From an uncultured Clostridium sp. (GTDB lineage Bacteria > Bacillota > Clostridia > Clostridiales > Clostridiaceae): a stretch of 40,068 nucleotides of DNA. The position numbers were made by a program, and so were the translations under genes. The notes beneath the pieces were generated by a model that had not been told where the DNA came from, made no database searches, and worked only from the letters and a program-made list of their open reading frames with translations. How positions within the stretch are numbered: position 1 is the stretch's first letter; the number at the start of each line of letters is the position of its first letter. This document shows positions 7,788 through 17,300 of the stretch, piece by piece. Location of the stretch: assembly GCA_900539375.1 (NCBI GenBank), contig UQBY01000024.1, positions 1 to 40,068 on the forward strand, read 5' to 3'.

Positions 7788-8346
7788 AAAGGCTTACATA
7801 TTTCCAAGGAATATCTTCACAAAGCCATACATTATTTTCTGATAAATAAAATTTATAGCCATCTTTAATCATTTCTTCTGTGTTAATTTTTAATACAATA
7901 GGTTTTCCATGTCTTTTTCCAACAGCTATAGCTGTTTCTTCATCTTTAGATAAATGTACATATAACCTATCCATTTTATTTATTCCAGTCTTTTTAATAC
8001 TTTCTAAAAACCTTTCTGCTGTACCATGATATAAAGTTTTTGGTGGAACTTTTTCTTGGAAATCTATATAAACTTCTATTGAATGTCCTTGATTTGCTCT
8101 TATTTTTGTATGGTCTTCATTAAAGCTATATCTTTGTTTATTATTTTCTTTTACTATTCTTTCTAATGTATTAATATCTATATTTTTTCCTACTTTATTC
8201 ATTCCTTCTATAAGCTGACTAACATTAGCCCAAGCCCCTTGTTTTTCTATAGTTATTCCTATTTTTTCTGGCCTATGGCGAAGAATTAAACTTATAAATT
8301 TTCCAAGGGATATATCATCTTCCTTTTTCATATTTATCATCTCCAT
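7786..8346 (-). CDS. kptA: RNA 2'-phosphotransferase (Tpt1/KptA)
   Basis: 186 residues. LGKFISLILRHRPEKIG is the N-terminal signature with the conserved Arg-His pair, followed by the winged-helix-like N lobe (WANVSQLIEGM) and the C lobe with TLYHGTAERFLESI and LYVHLSKDEETAIAVGKRHG. Tpt1/KptA moves an internal RNA 2'-phosphate to NAD+, giving ADP-ribose 1''-2''-cyclic phosphate. In bacteria its natural substrate is unclear. It is notable in the same window as rtcB. Start is either ATG 8346 (AAGGA upstream) or ATG 8331 (GGAG upstream). Confidence 0.92.
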   Translation of the reverse strand: MEMINMKKEDDISLGKFISLILRHRPEKIGITIEKQGAWANVSQLIEGMNKVGKNIDINTLERIVKENNKQRYSFNEDHTKIRANQGHSIEVYIDFQEKVPPKTLYHGTAERFLESIKKTGINKMDRLYVHLSKDEETAIAVGKRHGKPIVLKINTEEMIKDGYKFYLSENNVWLCEDIPWKYVSL

Positions 8347-8456
8347 TTCTTTATTCCTTATTATATTTTATCATTAAAATTTTATCTATTATATATAATT
8401 TTGCCTTCATAAAATAAAATTTATAAATATACCTTTTATATATTTACAAATATTGT

Positions 8457-8462
8457 TATAAT
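8457..8462 (+). promoter_or_regulatory. extended -10 of the GerMN lipoprotein gene
   Basis: TGTTATAAT directly precedes the gene, with TATAAT at 8457-8462; the -35 is weak. A GGAG ribosome binding site follows at 8471. Confidence 0.45.
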
Positions 8463-8483
8463 ATTAAAAAGGAGTGATTTTTT

Positions 8484-9155
8484 ATGAAAAAGAGATTTAT
8501 TTCTATTTTATTACTTTGTTCTTTATCTCTAGTTCTTTTTAGTTGTGGTGAATCTACTCCAAAAGATAATAGTTCTACTTCTACTGCTACTTCAACTAGC
8601 AAAACTTCTACCTCTTCAGCTTCAAAGGTTACAAAAGATATAGATAATAAAAATTCTAAAACTGAAGAAAGTAGTACCCCTACTACAAATTCTAATGTAT
8701 CAAAACCAGAAAGTAGCACATCAAAAAAAGAAGTAAATGAAGAAATACGCTTATATGTATACAATGCAGAAACTGGGGATTCTATGTATACTATGAAAAA
8801 TGTTACAATAACTGATGGTGCCTTAGTTTCAGCTGTTGTAAATGCACTAAAAGATGACTCTTCAAAAAAATTTACAGCACTAGATTCTAGCATAGAAGTA
8901 AAAAGTGCAAAACTTGAAAAAGATAAGGATTTATTAACTGTAGATTTTGGTGGGAAGTTCTTAAATGATATGAATTTAGGTGGTGGAGTAGAATCTGGAA
9001 TGCTTCAATCTTTAGTAAACTCTTTAGGCTATAACTTTGGAGTATCTAAAGTATGTATAACTGTAAATGGAAAAGGCTATTCTTCAGGGCATATAAGCCA
9101 TAAAGCAGATGAACCTTTTAATGTAGATTATTCTAACACTACTTTTATAGAATAA
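8484..9155 (+). CDS. GerMN-domain lipoprotein
   Basis: 223 residues. A lipoprotein signal peptide ends at LVLFSC (C21 lipidation site). Residues about 25-85 form a Ser/Thr/Lys-rich linker, and about 88-215 a GerMN domain (IRLYVYNAETGDS ... TVDFGGKFLNDMNLGGG ... LVNSLGYNFGVSKVCITVNGKGY). GerMN domains occur in GerM-like proteins, linked to spore germination or cell-envelope functions. It should be anchored to the outer face of the membrane. It is a single-gene unit with its own promoter and a terminator shared with the convergent Nudix gene. Confidence 0.87.
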   Translation: MKKRFISILLLCSLSLVLFSCGESTPKDNSSTSTATSTSKTSTSSASKVTKDIDNKNSKTEESSTPTTNSNVSKPESSTSKKEVNEEIRLYVYNAETGDSMYTMKNVTITDGALVSAVVNALKDDSSKKFTALDSSIEVKSAKLEKDKDLLTVDFGGKFLNDMNLGGGVESGMLQSLVNSLGYNFGVSKVCITVNGKGYSSGHISHKADEPFNVDYSNTTFIE

Positions 9156-9170
9156 ATTTTATTTATTAAA

Positions 9171-9205
9171 AATATTAGGTTCCTTTTATAAAGGAGCCTA
9201 ATATT
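9171..9205. terminator. bidirectional terminator
   Basis: AATATTAGG-TCCTTT-TATA-AAGGA-CCTAATATT forms a long stem with two mismatched or bulged bases, serving the GerMN gene and the convergent Nudix gene (T run on the minus-strand side). Confidence 0.75.
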
Positions 9206-9217
9206 AATGAATAAAAT

Positions 9218-10105
9218 TTAAAATTCATGCTCCCAGTTTTCATTAAATTTAAAAACTTGTGCTGGCCTAAAGGGCTTTCCTTCTATTTTTTCTTCTGTTT
9301 CTATAATCATATCTCCCATTTTTCTTCTAAAATTTAATATTTCCTTTCCCATAATTCCTTCATATACAAATTGTAGTTCCTTTACTGTAAAAAGTCTTGG
9401 AAGAAGATTAAATACAATAGGAGTATATTCAAGTTTATTTCTTAACCTATCAATTCCTAAATCTAATATTTTATAGTGGTCAAAGGCAAGTTCTTCTGTA
9501 CTTTCCTCTTCTAAAAATCTATAGCTTTTTGTAGTTTTTCTTATTAGTGTTCTTTCTGTTTTTTCAATTATTTCATAATTTATTTTTATATCATCACAGC
9601 TTAAAGTTAAAAGATATTTTTTTATTATATATTTCTCATTAGCTTCTTTTTCCTTTAAAATTTTATCTACCCAAAACCATTTACTTTCTTTATTTTCTTT
9701 ACTTTCTTTATTTTCAGAGTAAATTATTGATTTCTTTGATATAAGGGCTAAATTTCCTATACTTATAATTCTTGTTCTAGGGTCTCTATTAACTTCCCCA
9801 AAGGTATAAAGTTGTTCTAAATATACATTTTCAATTCCTGTTTTTTCTTTAAGCTTTCTTAATGCACCTTCTTCTAAGCTTTCATCCATCTTTACAAAGC
9901 CACCAGGTATGGACCATTTATTTTTATACGGATGGTCATCCCTTTTTATAAGCAAAACTTGAAGACCTTTTTTAGGAACCTTTCTTGAGTTTTCTTCCTT
10001 TTTATCCTCTGTAGTAAAAATAAGTACATCATTTGTAACACTTGGTCTTTCAAATTCATTTGCATTATAGTTTTTTAAAAATTCTTTTTCTTCACTATTA
10101 TTCAT
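9218..10105 (-). CDS. NrtR-like Nudix/winged-helix regulator with degenerate Nudix box
   Basis: 295 residues. Residues about 22-155 form a Nudix domain; the Nudix box reads GGFVKMDESLEEGALRKLKEK, so the REUXEE core has become R-K-L-K-E-K with two glutamates replaced, and hydrolysis is unlikely. The C-terminal part (FDHYKILDLGIDRLRNKL, FNLLPRLFTVKELQFVYE, NFRRKMGDM, RPAQVF) is the winged helix of the NrtR family, which senses ADP-ribose compounds and represses NAD-metabolism genes. An NAD synthetase gene lies 11.7 kb away in this window, but no shared operator was recognised. AAGGAAG precedes the ATG. Confidence 0.8.
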   Translation of the reverse strand: MNNSEEKEFLKNYNANEFERPSVTNDVLIFTTEDKKEENSRKVPKKGLQVLLIKRDDHPYKNKWSIPGGFVKMDESLEEGALRKLKEKTGIENVYLEQLYTFGEVNRDPRTRIISIGNLALISKKSIIYSENKESKENKESKWFWVDKILKEKEANEKYIIKKYLLTLSCDDIKINYEIIEKTERTLIRKTTKSYRFLEEESTEELAFDHYKILDLGIDRLRNKLEYTPIVFNLLPRLFTVKELQFVYEGIMGKEILNFRRKMGDMIIETEEKIEGKPFRPAQVFKFNENWEHEF

Positions 10106-10252
10106 TCTTTAACTTCCTTTAGATATTATCATTTTGATTTATATTATAATATACTACTATAAAAAAAGAAAGTCTTAAAAATAAAATGAGAATAATTTTT
10201 ATAAATTTAGCCATACTATAATTAAAATAAGTTTAAGGAAGTGAAAAAGTAA

Positions 10253-10444
10253 ATGGATAAATCAAAACCATACCTACCAAAAGAAAGGACTTGCTATCAT
10301 CCTAAAAATAAAGATGTAAATAAATTTAATAAAGGTGAAGAGGTAAAACTTCCAAACCCTGCTAATGATGATATTGCAGTAAATAACATTGCCTGGCAAG
10401 AATTTGATTACACAGAAAACATGACAGATGATAAAACTCTTTAA
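10253..10444 (+). CDS. small hydrophilic protein, possible spore surface protein
   Basis: 63 residues, no signal peptide or membrane segment, rich in Asn, Asp and Lys (KPYLPKERTCYHPKNKDV ... WQEFDYTENMTDDKTL). It resembles the short clostridial proteins annotated as CDIF630_02480-family spore surface proteins, but this is from memory and not checked. AAGGAAG lies before the ATG and a strong terminator follows. Single-gene unit divergent from the Nudix gene. Confidence 0.6.
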   Translation: MDKSKPYLPKERTCYHPKNKDVNKFNKGEEVKLPNPANDDIAVNNIAWQEFDYTENMTDDKTL

Positions 10445-10451
10445 AACTAAA

Positions 10452-10545
10452 AAAGGCTGTCACATTAAGAAATATTAATACAATATATAATACTTTATAT
10501 AATATATTGTTATAAAATTTCTTTCTATGACAGTCTTTAAAAAAA
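10452..10545. terminator. long bidirectional terminator hairpin
   Basis: AAAGGCTGTCA (10452-10462) pairs with TGACAGTCTTT (10528-10538); inside, AGAAAT/ATTTCT and ACAATATAT/ATATATTGT extend the stem. It lies between the convergent small gene and the ABC permease gene. Confidence 0.75.
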
Positions 10546-10546
10546 A

Positions 10547-12130
10547 TTATAATTCTATTCTATCATATATTCCCTTTGCTAATTGAATTATTATAAATGA
10601 AGCAAAGGCATTATAAATTATAAAAGCTAGTTGAAGAGAATAGTTTCCAAAAATTTTTAATACAAGACCTAAAATAATTCCTATTATAATTCCTGGAAGT
10701 ATATATAAAAATAATGTTATCATCATAAATATTCCCTTAAGCATTTCACTTGAAACTCTATCAAAAAGTTTATAATTTAAAACTGCTCCATAGGTTGATA
10801 CTGCACCAAAGGAAGCATAGGCTAAAATAAATAATAAAATATCTATAATATTTTCTCTACCTATAATTCCAGAAGGAACAAAAAGTATTATTCCATTTAC
10901 AAAATATTGTATTATAGTAGTTAATGTTGAATAAAATAATTTTTCTTCACTTCTTGCTGGAATAAGAAAAATAACTTGATTATTAAAATCTGAAGACCAC
11001 TTTCCTGTATAAGTTGTTAAAAACATTAAATATACACTAAGAAAGAAAAGTGCAATTAAAGGCATATTAATATAAGCTGTAACTACTGATATTAAAAAAT
11101 ACATTAAAGAAGATAAACCCAAAAAGTAAAAGCCTGTTTTTCTATACTCTGCTAAATGTCTAAAAAATATTGCCTTTCCATAGGTTGCTGAATATTTAAA
11201 TTCCTTTGTTCTTCTTGCAAATAAAGGTTTCTTTTCCCTTGTTAATTTATTAAGTTCACTTTTATCATATCCACTATTTTTATAACTTTGAACTACTTCA
11301 TTTTGTTCTGCTGAAGGAAGGGCATCTTCATAAAAATCTAAATTTAAGTTATATAAAATAACTCCACAAACAATACTTACTATAACTAAAAGTGCCATAT
11401 ATAAATATATACTATTATTTATTCCCTTTAAGGCTTGTATGGTTATTTCTCTCATCCAGCCTGCTATAGGAACATAAACCCAAAAATCTTTATTAAAAAA
11501 TTCTACAGTATAACCTAAAAAATCTCCCTTACTATTTAAATAAATATTAAAAACTAAACCTATTATTAAAAATAGTATTATTGCCCTTAAAATTTTCACT
11601 GCTTTTTCTTTATACATGTAAAATTTAGAAAATATCCCATACATAAGAAGAGATATAAAAGTCATTGTAATTAAAAATAATAAAAATCCAACAATGAAAA
11701 AAGCCATTCCTGATTTTTGAAATTTAAAGTTACTATTTATATTAGGTATTTGATATATAATTACAATAGAAAAAACTAATATTGAAGATATTTCACGAAT
11801 AAAGCCATATAATAAAACACTTTGTGCCTTTATTGGTGCTGTAAAAATAAGATTTACATCACTCATTGTATATTTAAAGGCTTTTCTACCAATTCCACTA
11901 TATAAATTATAAATAAGCATTATTAAAAAAATTACTGTAGTTCCTAAAATAAAATATTTAGGATTATTATATTTATATTCTATATCACCTTCACCAAGAG
12001 AAAAACTTAAACACATCATTACAATCATAAATACAAAAAACACTAAAGGAATAGCTTTAGAAGGCTTATATTTAAAGCTTTTTATATAGTTTATAAAATT
12101 TCTTTTTGTAAGATATAAAAAAGGCTTCAT
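10547..12130 (-). CDS. ABC exporter permease
   Basis: 527 residues with about ten hydrophobic segments, e.g. AIPLVFFVFMIVMMCLSFSL, YFILGTTVIFLIMLIYNL, and a C-terminal cluster ending in IGIILGLVL. It resembles the putative ABC-exporter family of Firmicutes. A soluble stretch around 270-310 (SAEQNEVVQSYKNSGY ... LTREKKPLFARR) separates the N- and C-terminal membrane halves. The ATG overlaps the TAA of the ATPase gene by one base, so the two are translationally coupled and form one transporter. Substrate unknown. Confidence 0.8.
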   Translation of the reverse strand: MKPFLYLTKRNFINYIKSFKYKPSKAIPLVFFVFMIVMMCLSFSLGEGDIEYKYNNPKYFILGTTVIFLIMLIYNLYSGIGRKAFKYTMSDVNLIFTAPIKAQSVLLYGFIREISSILVFSIVIIYQIPNINSNFKFQKSGMAFFIVGFLLFLITMTFISLLMYGIFSKFYMYKEKAVKILRAIILFLIIGLVFNIYLNSKGDFLGYTVEFFNKDFWVYVPIAGWMREITIQALKGINNSIYLYMALLVIVSIVCGVILYNLNLDFYEDALPSAEQNEVVQSYKNSGYDKSELNKLTREKKPLFARRTKEFKYSATYGKAIFFRHLAEYRKTGFYFLGLSSLMYFLISVVTAYINMPLIALFFLSVYLMFLTTYTGKWSSDFNNQVIFLIPARSEEKLFYSTLTTIIQYFVNGIILFVPSGIIGRENIIDILLFILAYASFGAVSTYGAVLNYKLFDRVSSEMLKGIFMMITLFLYILPGIIIGIILGLVLKIFGNYSLQLAFIIYNAFASFIIIQLAKGIYDRIEL

Positions 12131-12846
12131 TATTTTTCCTCCCCTTCTGTAACCTTAAAGAAAATATCCTCTAAAGTTTCATCTGAGTCTTTAAGTTCAT
12201 TTTCAAGTTCTTTTTTAGTTTTTGAAAGAACAATATTACCCTTATCCATAATAACTATTCTGTCCCACAAATCCTCAACAGAACTTAAAAGATGGGTACT
12301 TACAAGCATTGAAACCCCTTGAAGCTTAAGTTCTAGCATAATATCTTTAAGTTTTTTTATAGCCTTTGGGTCAAGACCTATCATAGGCTCATCAAAAAGT
12401 ATAAGTTTAGGTTTTGTAATTAAAGCACAACATATACTTAATTTTTGCTGCATTCCTTTAGAAAGTTCTGAACCAAATTTTTCTGTTTTATCACTTAAAT
12501 CAAAAATTTCAAAAAGCTCCTCTGCATAATCTTCATAATCTTTTATACCATAAGCCCTTGCCATAAAATGAATATGCTCTCTTACTGTTAATAAAGGAAA
12601 CAAACCAGGAAGCTCTGGTACATAGGAAAATAATTTCTTTCCTTCTATGGATTTATTAGAGTATCCTCCTATTTTTATCTCTCCTTTATACCTTAAAAGA
12701 CCTGCTATAGATTTAATAGTTGTAGATTTTCCTGCTCCATTTGGTCCTGCTAATACTCCAATTTCCCCCTCTTCTATAAAAAGATTTAAATTTTTTACTG
12801 CATCAAATTTTTTATAAGACTTTGTTAAGTTAGTTATTTCAAGCAT
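12130..12846 (-). CDS. ABC transporter ATP-binding protein
   Basis: 238 residues from ATG 12846 (MLEITNLTKSYKKF). Walker A GPNGAGKST, signature LSKGMQQKL, Walker B LILFDEPMIGLDP and H-loop STHLL are all present. The longer frame to 12888 is rejected because AGGGGG lies about 10 bases before 12846. The partner is the permease overlapping its stop. The order and ABC-2-like shape suggest an exporter; the Q-loop region (YVPELPGLFPLLTVREH) is typical of such subunits. Confidence 0.9.
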   Translation of the reverse strand: MLEITNLTKSYKKFDAVKNLNLFIEEGEIGVLAGPNGAGKSTTIKSIAGLLRYKGEIKIGGYSNKSIEGKKLFSYVPELPGLFPLLTVREHIHFMARAYGIKDYEDYAEELFEIFDLSDKTEKFGSELSKGMQQKLSICCALITKPKLILFDEPMIGLDPKAIKKLKDIMLELKLQGVSMLVSTHLLSSVEDLWDRIVIMDKGNIVLSKTKKELENELKDSDETLEDIFFKVTEGEEK

Positions 12847-12998
12847 TTTTATTTTTCCCCCTAAAATCCTTATTAATCCTAAGTTCATTTCTATTATTTT
12901 ACACTATTTTCCTTAAAAATCCTAGTTAAAATTTTGTAATTTTTAGAATTTAATCTTTAGAATTAAAAGCACAATTTATGAAATTTTTTCTTTTTCAT

Positions 12999-13006
12999 GT
13001 TATAAT
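12999..13006 (+). promoter_or_regulatory. extended -10 of the aminotransferase gene
   Basis: TGTTATAAT (TATAAT at 13001-13006) lies inside the longest open frame but before the GTG start at 13044, supporting the shorter protein. Confidence 0.5.
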
Positions 13007-13043
13007 TGATAAGAAAAACAATACCAAGGAGGAATTTTTTAAA

Positions 13044-14213
13044 GTGGACTTTGAATTTTCTAATAAATTAAATTACTTCCAAACAGGAATATTTAACATA
13101 TTAAATGACAAAAAAAATAAACTTATAGCTGAAGGTAAAAAGGTTTATAACCTTTCTGTAGGAACTCCAGATTTTAAGCCTTCAAAACATGTTATGAAAG
13201 CTTTATCTGAAGCTAGCTTAGATGCTGAAAATTGGAAATACTCTTTAGGGGACAACCCAAAACTTATAGAAGCTATGAAAAACTTTTATAAAAAAAGATT
13301 TAATGTAACCTTAGATGAAGATGAAATAATGTCTGTATATGGCTCTCAAGAAGGATTAACTCATATAGGCTTTTCTTTAATTAATGAAGGAGATGTAGTT
13401 TTAGTTCCTAATCCAGGATATCCTATCTTTGAAATTGGACCCTTTCTTGCAGGTGCAGAAATTTATCATTATGAACTTTTAGAAGAAAATAATTATCTTC
13501 CTAAACTAAATGAAATTCCAGAAGATATTTTAAAACGTGCAAAATTTATGGTAGTTTCTTACCCACTAAACCCTGTATGTGCCATTGCACCTTCTGAATT
13601 TTATGATGAACTTATTTCTTTTGCAAAGAAAAATAATATAATAATAGTCCATGATAATGCCTACTCTGACATTATATATGATGGAAATATTGGTGGCTCT
13701 TTTTTAAGCCATGAAGGAGCTAAGGAAGTTGGAGTTGAATTTTATTCTCTTTCAAAATCCTATAATGTAACAGGGTCTAGAGTATCCTTTGTTTTAGGAA
13801 ATAAAGAAATAATTAAACATTTTAAAACCCTTCGTTCACAAATTGACTATGGAATATTTACTCCAATACAAATAGCTGCAATAGCTGCCCTTACAGGACC
13901 ACAAGAGGATGTTAAAAAACAATGTGAAGAATATGAAAAAAGAAGAAATGCTTTATGTAGAGGACTTACAAAAATAGGCTGGGAAGTTCCAGATAGCAAA
14001 GGAACAATGTTTGCTTGGGCACCTATTCCTAAAAAATTTAAAAACTCTAATGATTTTTGCATGGAACTTATGGAAAAAACAGGAGTTATCTGCACTCCAG
14101 GAAGTGCCTTTGGTTCTTTAGGAGAAGGCTATGTAAGATTTGCCCTAGTTTTACCAGTGGAAGAAATTAATGAAGCAGTTAATAGAATTAATGAAAGTGG
14201 AATATTAAAATAA
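13044..14213 (+). CDS. class I/II PLP aminotransferase
   Basis: 389 residues from GTG 13044, chosen because GGAGG lies 8-9 bases upstream and a promoter overlaps the longer N terminus. Motifs: LSVGTPDFKPS near the N terminus, PNPGYPIF, SYPLNPVCA, DNAYSDIIYDG and the PLP lysine in SLSKSYNVTGSRVSF; FALVLP near the end carries the carboxylate-binding arginine region. The closest group appears to be LL-diaminopimelate or alanine-type aminotransferases; the exact substrate cannot be decided. Single-gene unit with its own terminator. Confidence 0.85.
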   Translation: MDFEFSNKLNYFQTGIFNILNDKKNKLIAEGKKVYNLSVGTPDFKPSKHVMKALSEASLDAENWKYSLGDNPKLIEAMKNFYKKRFNVTLDEDEIMSVYGSQEGLTHIGFSLINEGDVVLVPNPGYPIFEIGPFLAGAEIYHYELLEENNYLPKLNEIPEDILKRAKFMVVSYPLNPVCAIAPSEFYDELISFAKKNNIIIVHDNAYSDIIYDGNIGGSFLSHEGAKEVGVEFYSLSKSYNVTGSRVSFVLGNKEIIKHFKTLRSQIDYGIFTPIQIAAIAALTGPQEDVKKQCEEYEKRRNALCRGLTKIGWEVPDSKGTMFAWAPIPKKFKNSNDFCMELMEKTGVICTPGSAFGSLGEGYVRFALVLPVEEINEAVNRINESGILK

Positions 14214-14230
14214 TAGCTTATCAATAAATT

Positions 14231-14276
14231 AAAAAAACAGGTAACAACATATTGATTTTATGTTACCTGTTTTTTT
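14231..14276. terminator. strong bidirectional terminator
   Basis: AAAAAAACAGGTAACA pairs perfectly with TGTTACCTGTTTTTTT around a 14-base loop, between the convergent aminotransferase and glycerophosphodiesterase genes. Confidence 0.9.
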
Positions 14277-14306
14277 ATCATATTAATTTTAATTTTTTAT
14301 AACTCT

Positions 14307-17300
14307 TTATTCAACTATATAGTTTATACTCTTTCTTATTACTTCTTTAGTTATAGTATTTTTAACATCAACATATAATGTTTTTTCTCCATTTGGTCCT
14401 AAATTCCAAACTGCTGTATTTGAATCTGAGAAATCTTTTATTTTATACCAGTTTCCTTTTGTATCTCTTACAATAAATTTATATTGTAACTTTCCAGTAC
14501 CACTAGCTGAAGCTTTTAAATTTACTTTTGTTTCTGAAACTTTTTCTGCTGTAAAATCTTTTATTTCTATAGAAGAAGTTACTTCAAATTTTAATTCTTT
14601 TCTTACAACTTTTCCTGTTTCATCTTTTACATCTACAAATAAAGATTTTTTACCCATAGGGCATGGTGTCCATATTGCTGTATTTGATTCTGAAAAATCC
14701 TTTATTTTATACCAATTTCCTTTTCCATCTGTTACAAGGAACTTATATTGAAGTTTTCCTTCTCCAACAGCTTCTGCTTTAAGAGTTATTTTTTCTCCAC
14801 TTTGTTGTGGTGAAGGTTTATTTGTTGTAAAACTTGTTATCTTTAAATTTGTTTCTTCTGATTTACTGTTTACCTTAATTTCAACTGGTTCACTATACAT
14901 TGTATAACTATTAGAATCGTCCATTGAAACTATAGTTTTTAACATTACACTTGCTTTTCCTATATTTACTGCTTTAATGTTATTATTTTCTATAGTTATT
15001 ATATTATCATTTTCTATTGGAACAATTTCAGTTTTTACATCTATCTTTTCATTTAAATAATTTAGTCCTTTTCCACTTAAATTAAAGGTTTTTCCAACTT
15101 CAATATTATAATTATTTTGTTCTACAAGTAAATCACTTATCCAATTTTTAGACCAATTTGAATAGTTTGTTGTTAATCCATAAACACCCATTTTAAAAGC
15201 ATTTACATAATCATTATAGTTATTATATGTCCAAGGCCATGAAGTCATTCCTCTATGCTTTAATTCTTCTAAAAGCTCCTTATTTATGCATCCATAGGAA
15301 GGATTGTAGGTTGCATTTAACTTTTGAGTTGCATTAAATACTTTTCTTATTCCTTCTCTTATATCATCAGTTTTACCAGATACTCCATTTAAATATCCTA
15401 CAGATATTCCTGGCATAATTTCATTCATTTTTTGTAATTGTTCTGGTAAGAAGGATATTGTAACTATTTGGTCTTCTACTCCCATTTCATCTACTAACTC
15501 TTTTAAAGCTGGTACAATATTAGGATTTGAAGTTTTTAATTCTATAAAATGTAATACATCTTTATCTTTAAATTCTTCAAAGAATTCTCTTAATGTTGGA
15601 ATTTTTGCATCTGGATAGGTGTCTGGGTATTGTTTATTTACACTTAACTCTTTAAGCTCTGCTAATGTAAAGTCTTCTACTCTTCCTGTACCATTAGTTG
15701 TTCTATCTACTGTGTCATCATGCATTATTACAATTTCATTATCCTTAGTAAGATAAATATCATTTTCAATCATATCTGCACCATTTTTATAAGCTTCAAT
15801 AGCACTTTCTAATGTATTTTCAGGACATTTAGATGGGATTCCTCTATGACCTATTATAAATGGTTCTCTTACTAAAGTATTTTCATCATATTTATTTATT
15901 ACATCTACTAGTGTTTCAAAGTCATTTGTTATTATTCCATTAACACCTGCATTTATTACTTTATGTAAATCTGTCTTTGAACTGCTATTACTATCACTCC
16001 ATACAGTTATTAATCTTCTTTGCATATATTCTAAAGTGTCATTATTTAATATATCATCAGAGATTAATGCTGTTCTTGCTCCACTTATATTAGTTTCTTT
16101 TACTATTTGAAACATTCTTTCATCTGTTAGTGCTTGAGTGTCATTAAATTTTAATACCCCTCTAACAATTGGATAAGCTGTTCTTATATTTTTAATTATA
16201 CTACTATATTCTGAAATAACTGTTACATCTTCAATTTCATTATTTTTTAAATATTCCACAAGCTTATTTGCTATAGTTTCATTTTCTACATTAATACAAG
16301 GTATTACCTTTCCTTCAATTAACTTCATAAATTCATCTAAAGAACATATTTTATTATTGTTATAATCCATAACATCTAAATTTTCATTTATTGTTATCAT
16401 TGCATTTGCTGGTAATATTTCTGAAGTTAATTCACTTAAACATGCTTTATTTGTAATACTTACTATTGAAGTTGGAGCTAATGAAATTTTTTCATTTATC
16501 TCTTTAACATCTACATATTTTTCATAACTTAGCTTTGGTAATTCCTCTTCTTGAAGAGTTATTTTAATATTATCAACCTTCATTATTGAACCATTTGCTT
16601 GGAAACCAATTCCTCCACTTGTATATTGTGAAGCTGCATTAGTATCTATCATTAAATTTCCATCAATATATTCTTGAACTCTGCTTCCATGGACTTTTAT
16701 TTCATAATTATACATTTTTGTATTATCTAATGCTTCTTTAAAAGATGCTGTATCTGTAACATTCCAAGAAGCTTCTGGAGTCATTTGTGCAAATTCTACT
16801 CCATTTGAAGCAGTAGCATTTTGTCTTATTGCCATTTGATAATATTGATTTTTATTATTTTCTTGAATTCTATACATTACTGAGTTCCATCTACTTCCTT
16901 CATTAGCTTCTAAACAAGTACTATCTACAGAAATCTTATAGTTACTAAAATTCATTAAATATTCTGGAAGCATAACTCTTGATGGATTATTAGGGGATTG
17001 CTTTCCATTTAAAATAAATGCACCCTCTTGAACTGTTGCATTTTCTGGTGAGCTTCCTTGAAGTCTAGTCCATCCATTTGGAAGTTGTCCATTTTCTATA
17101 TTATCAAAATTCTCTTCATATAGTACATACTCAGAATCCTCTGCATTCTTTGAAACTACTAAAAGATTTGTCTCTGCTTCATCCTTTGTAATTTTTATAT
17201 TAGTAATTCCTTTATTCTTTACATATAGCTTATTATTTTTAACTTCCACATTTCCAGTATCATCACTTATTGTACAATCAGCTAAACTTAAAGTTTCATT

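Noticed and set aside
9218..10105. Active Nudix hydrolase
   Set aside because: The REUXEE core has lost two glutamates and the protein has the NrtR C-terminal domain.
12978..13043. Longer N terminus of the aminotransferase
   Set aside because: It overlaps a TGTTATAAT promoter, and GGAGG is correctly spaced for GTG 13044.
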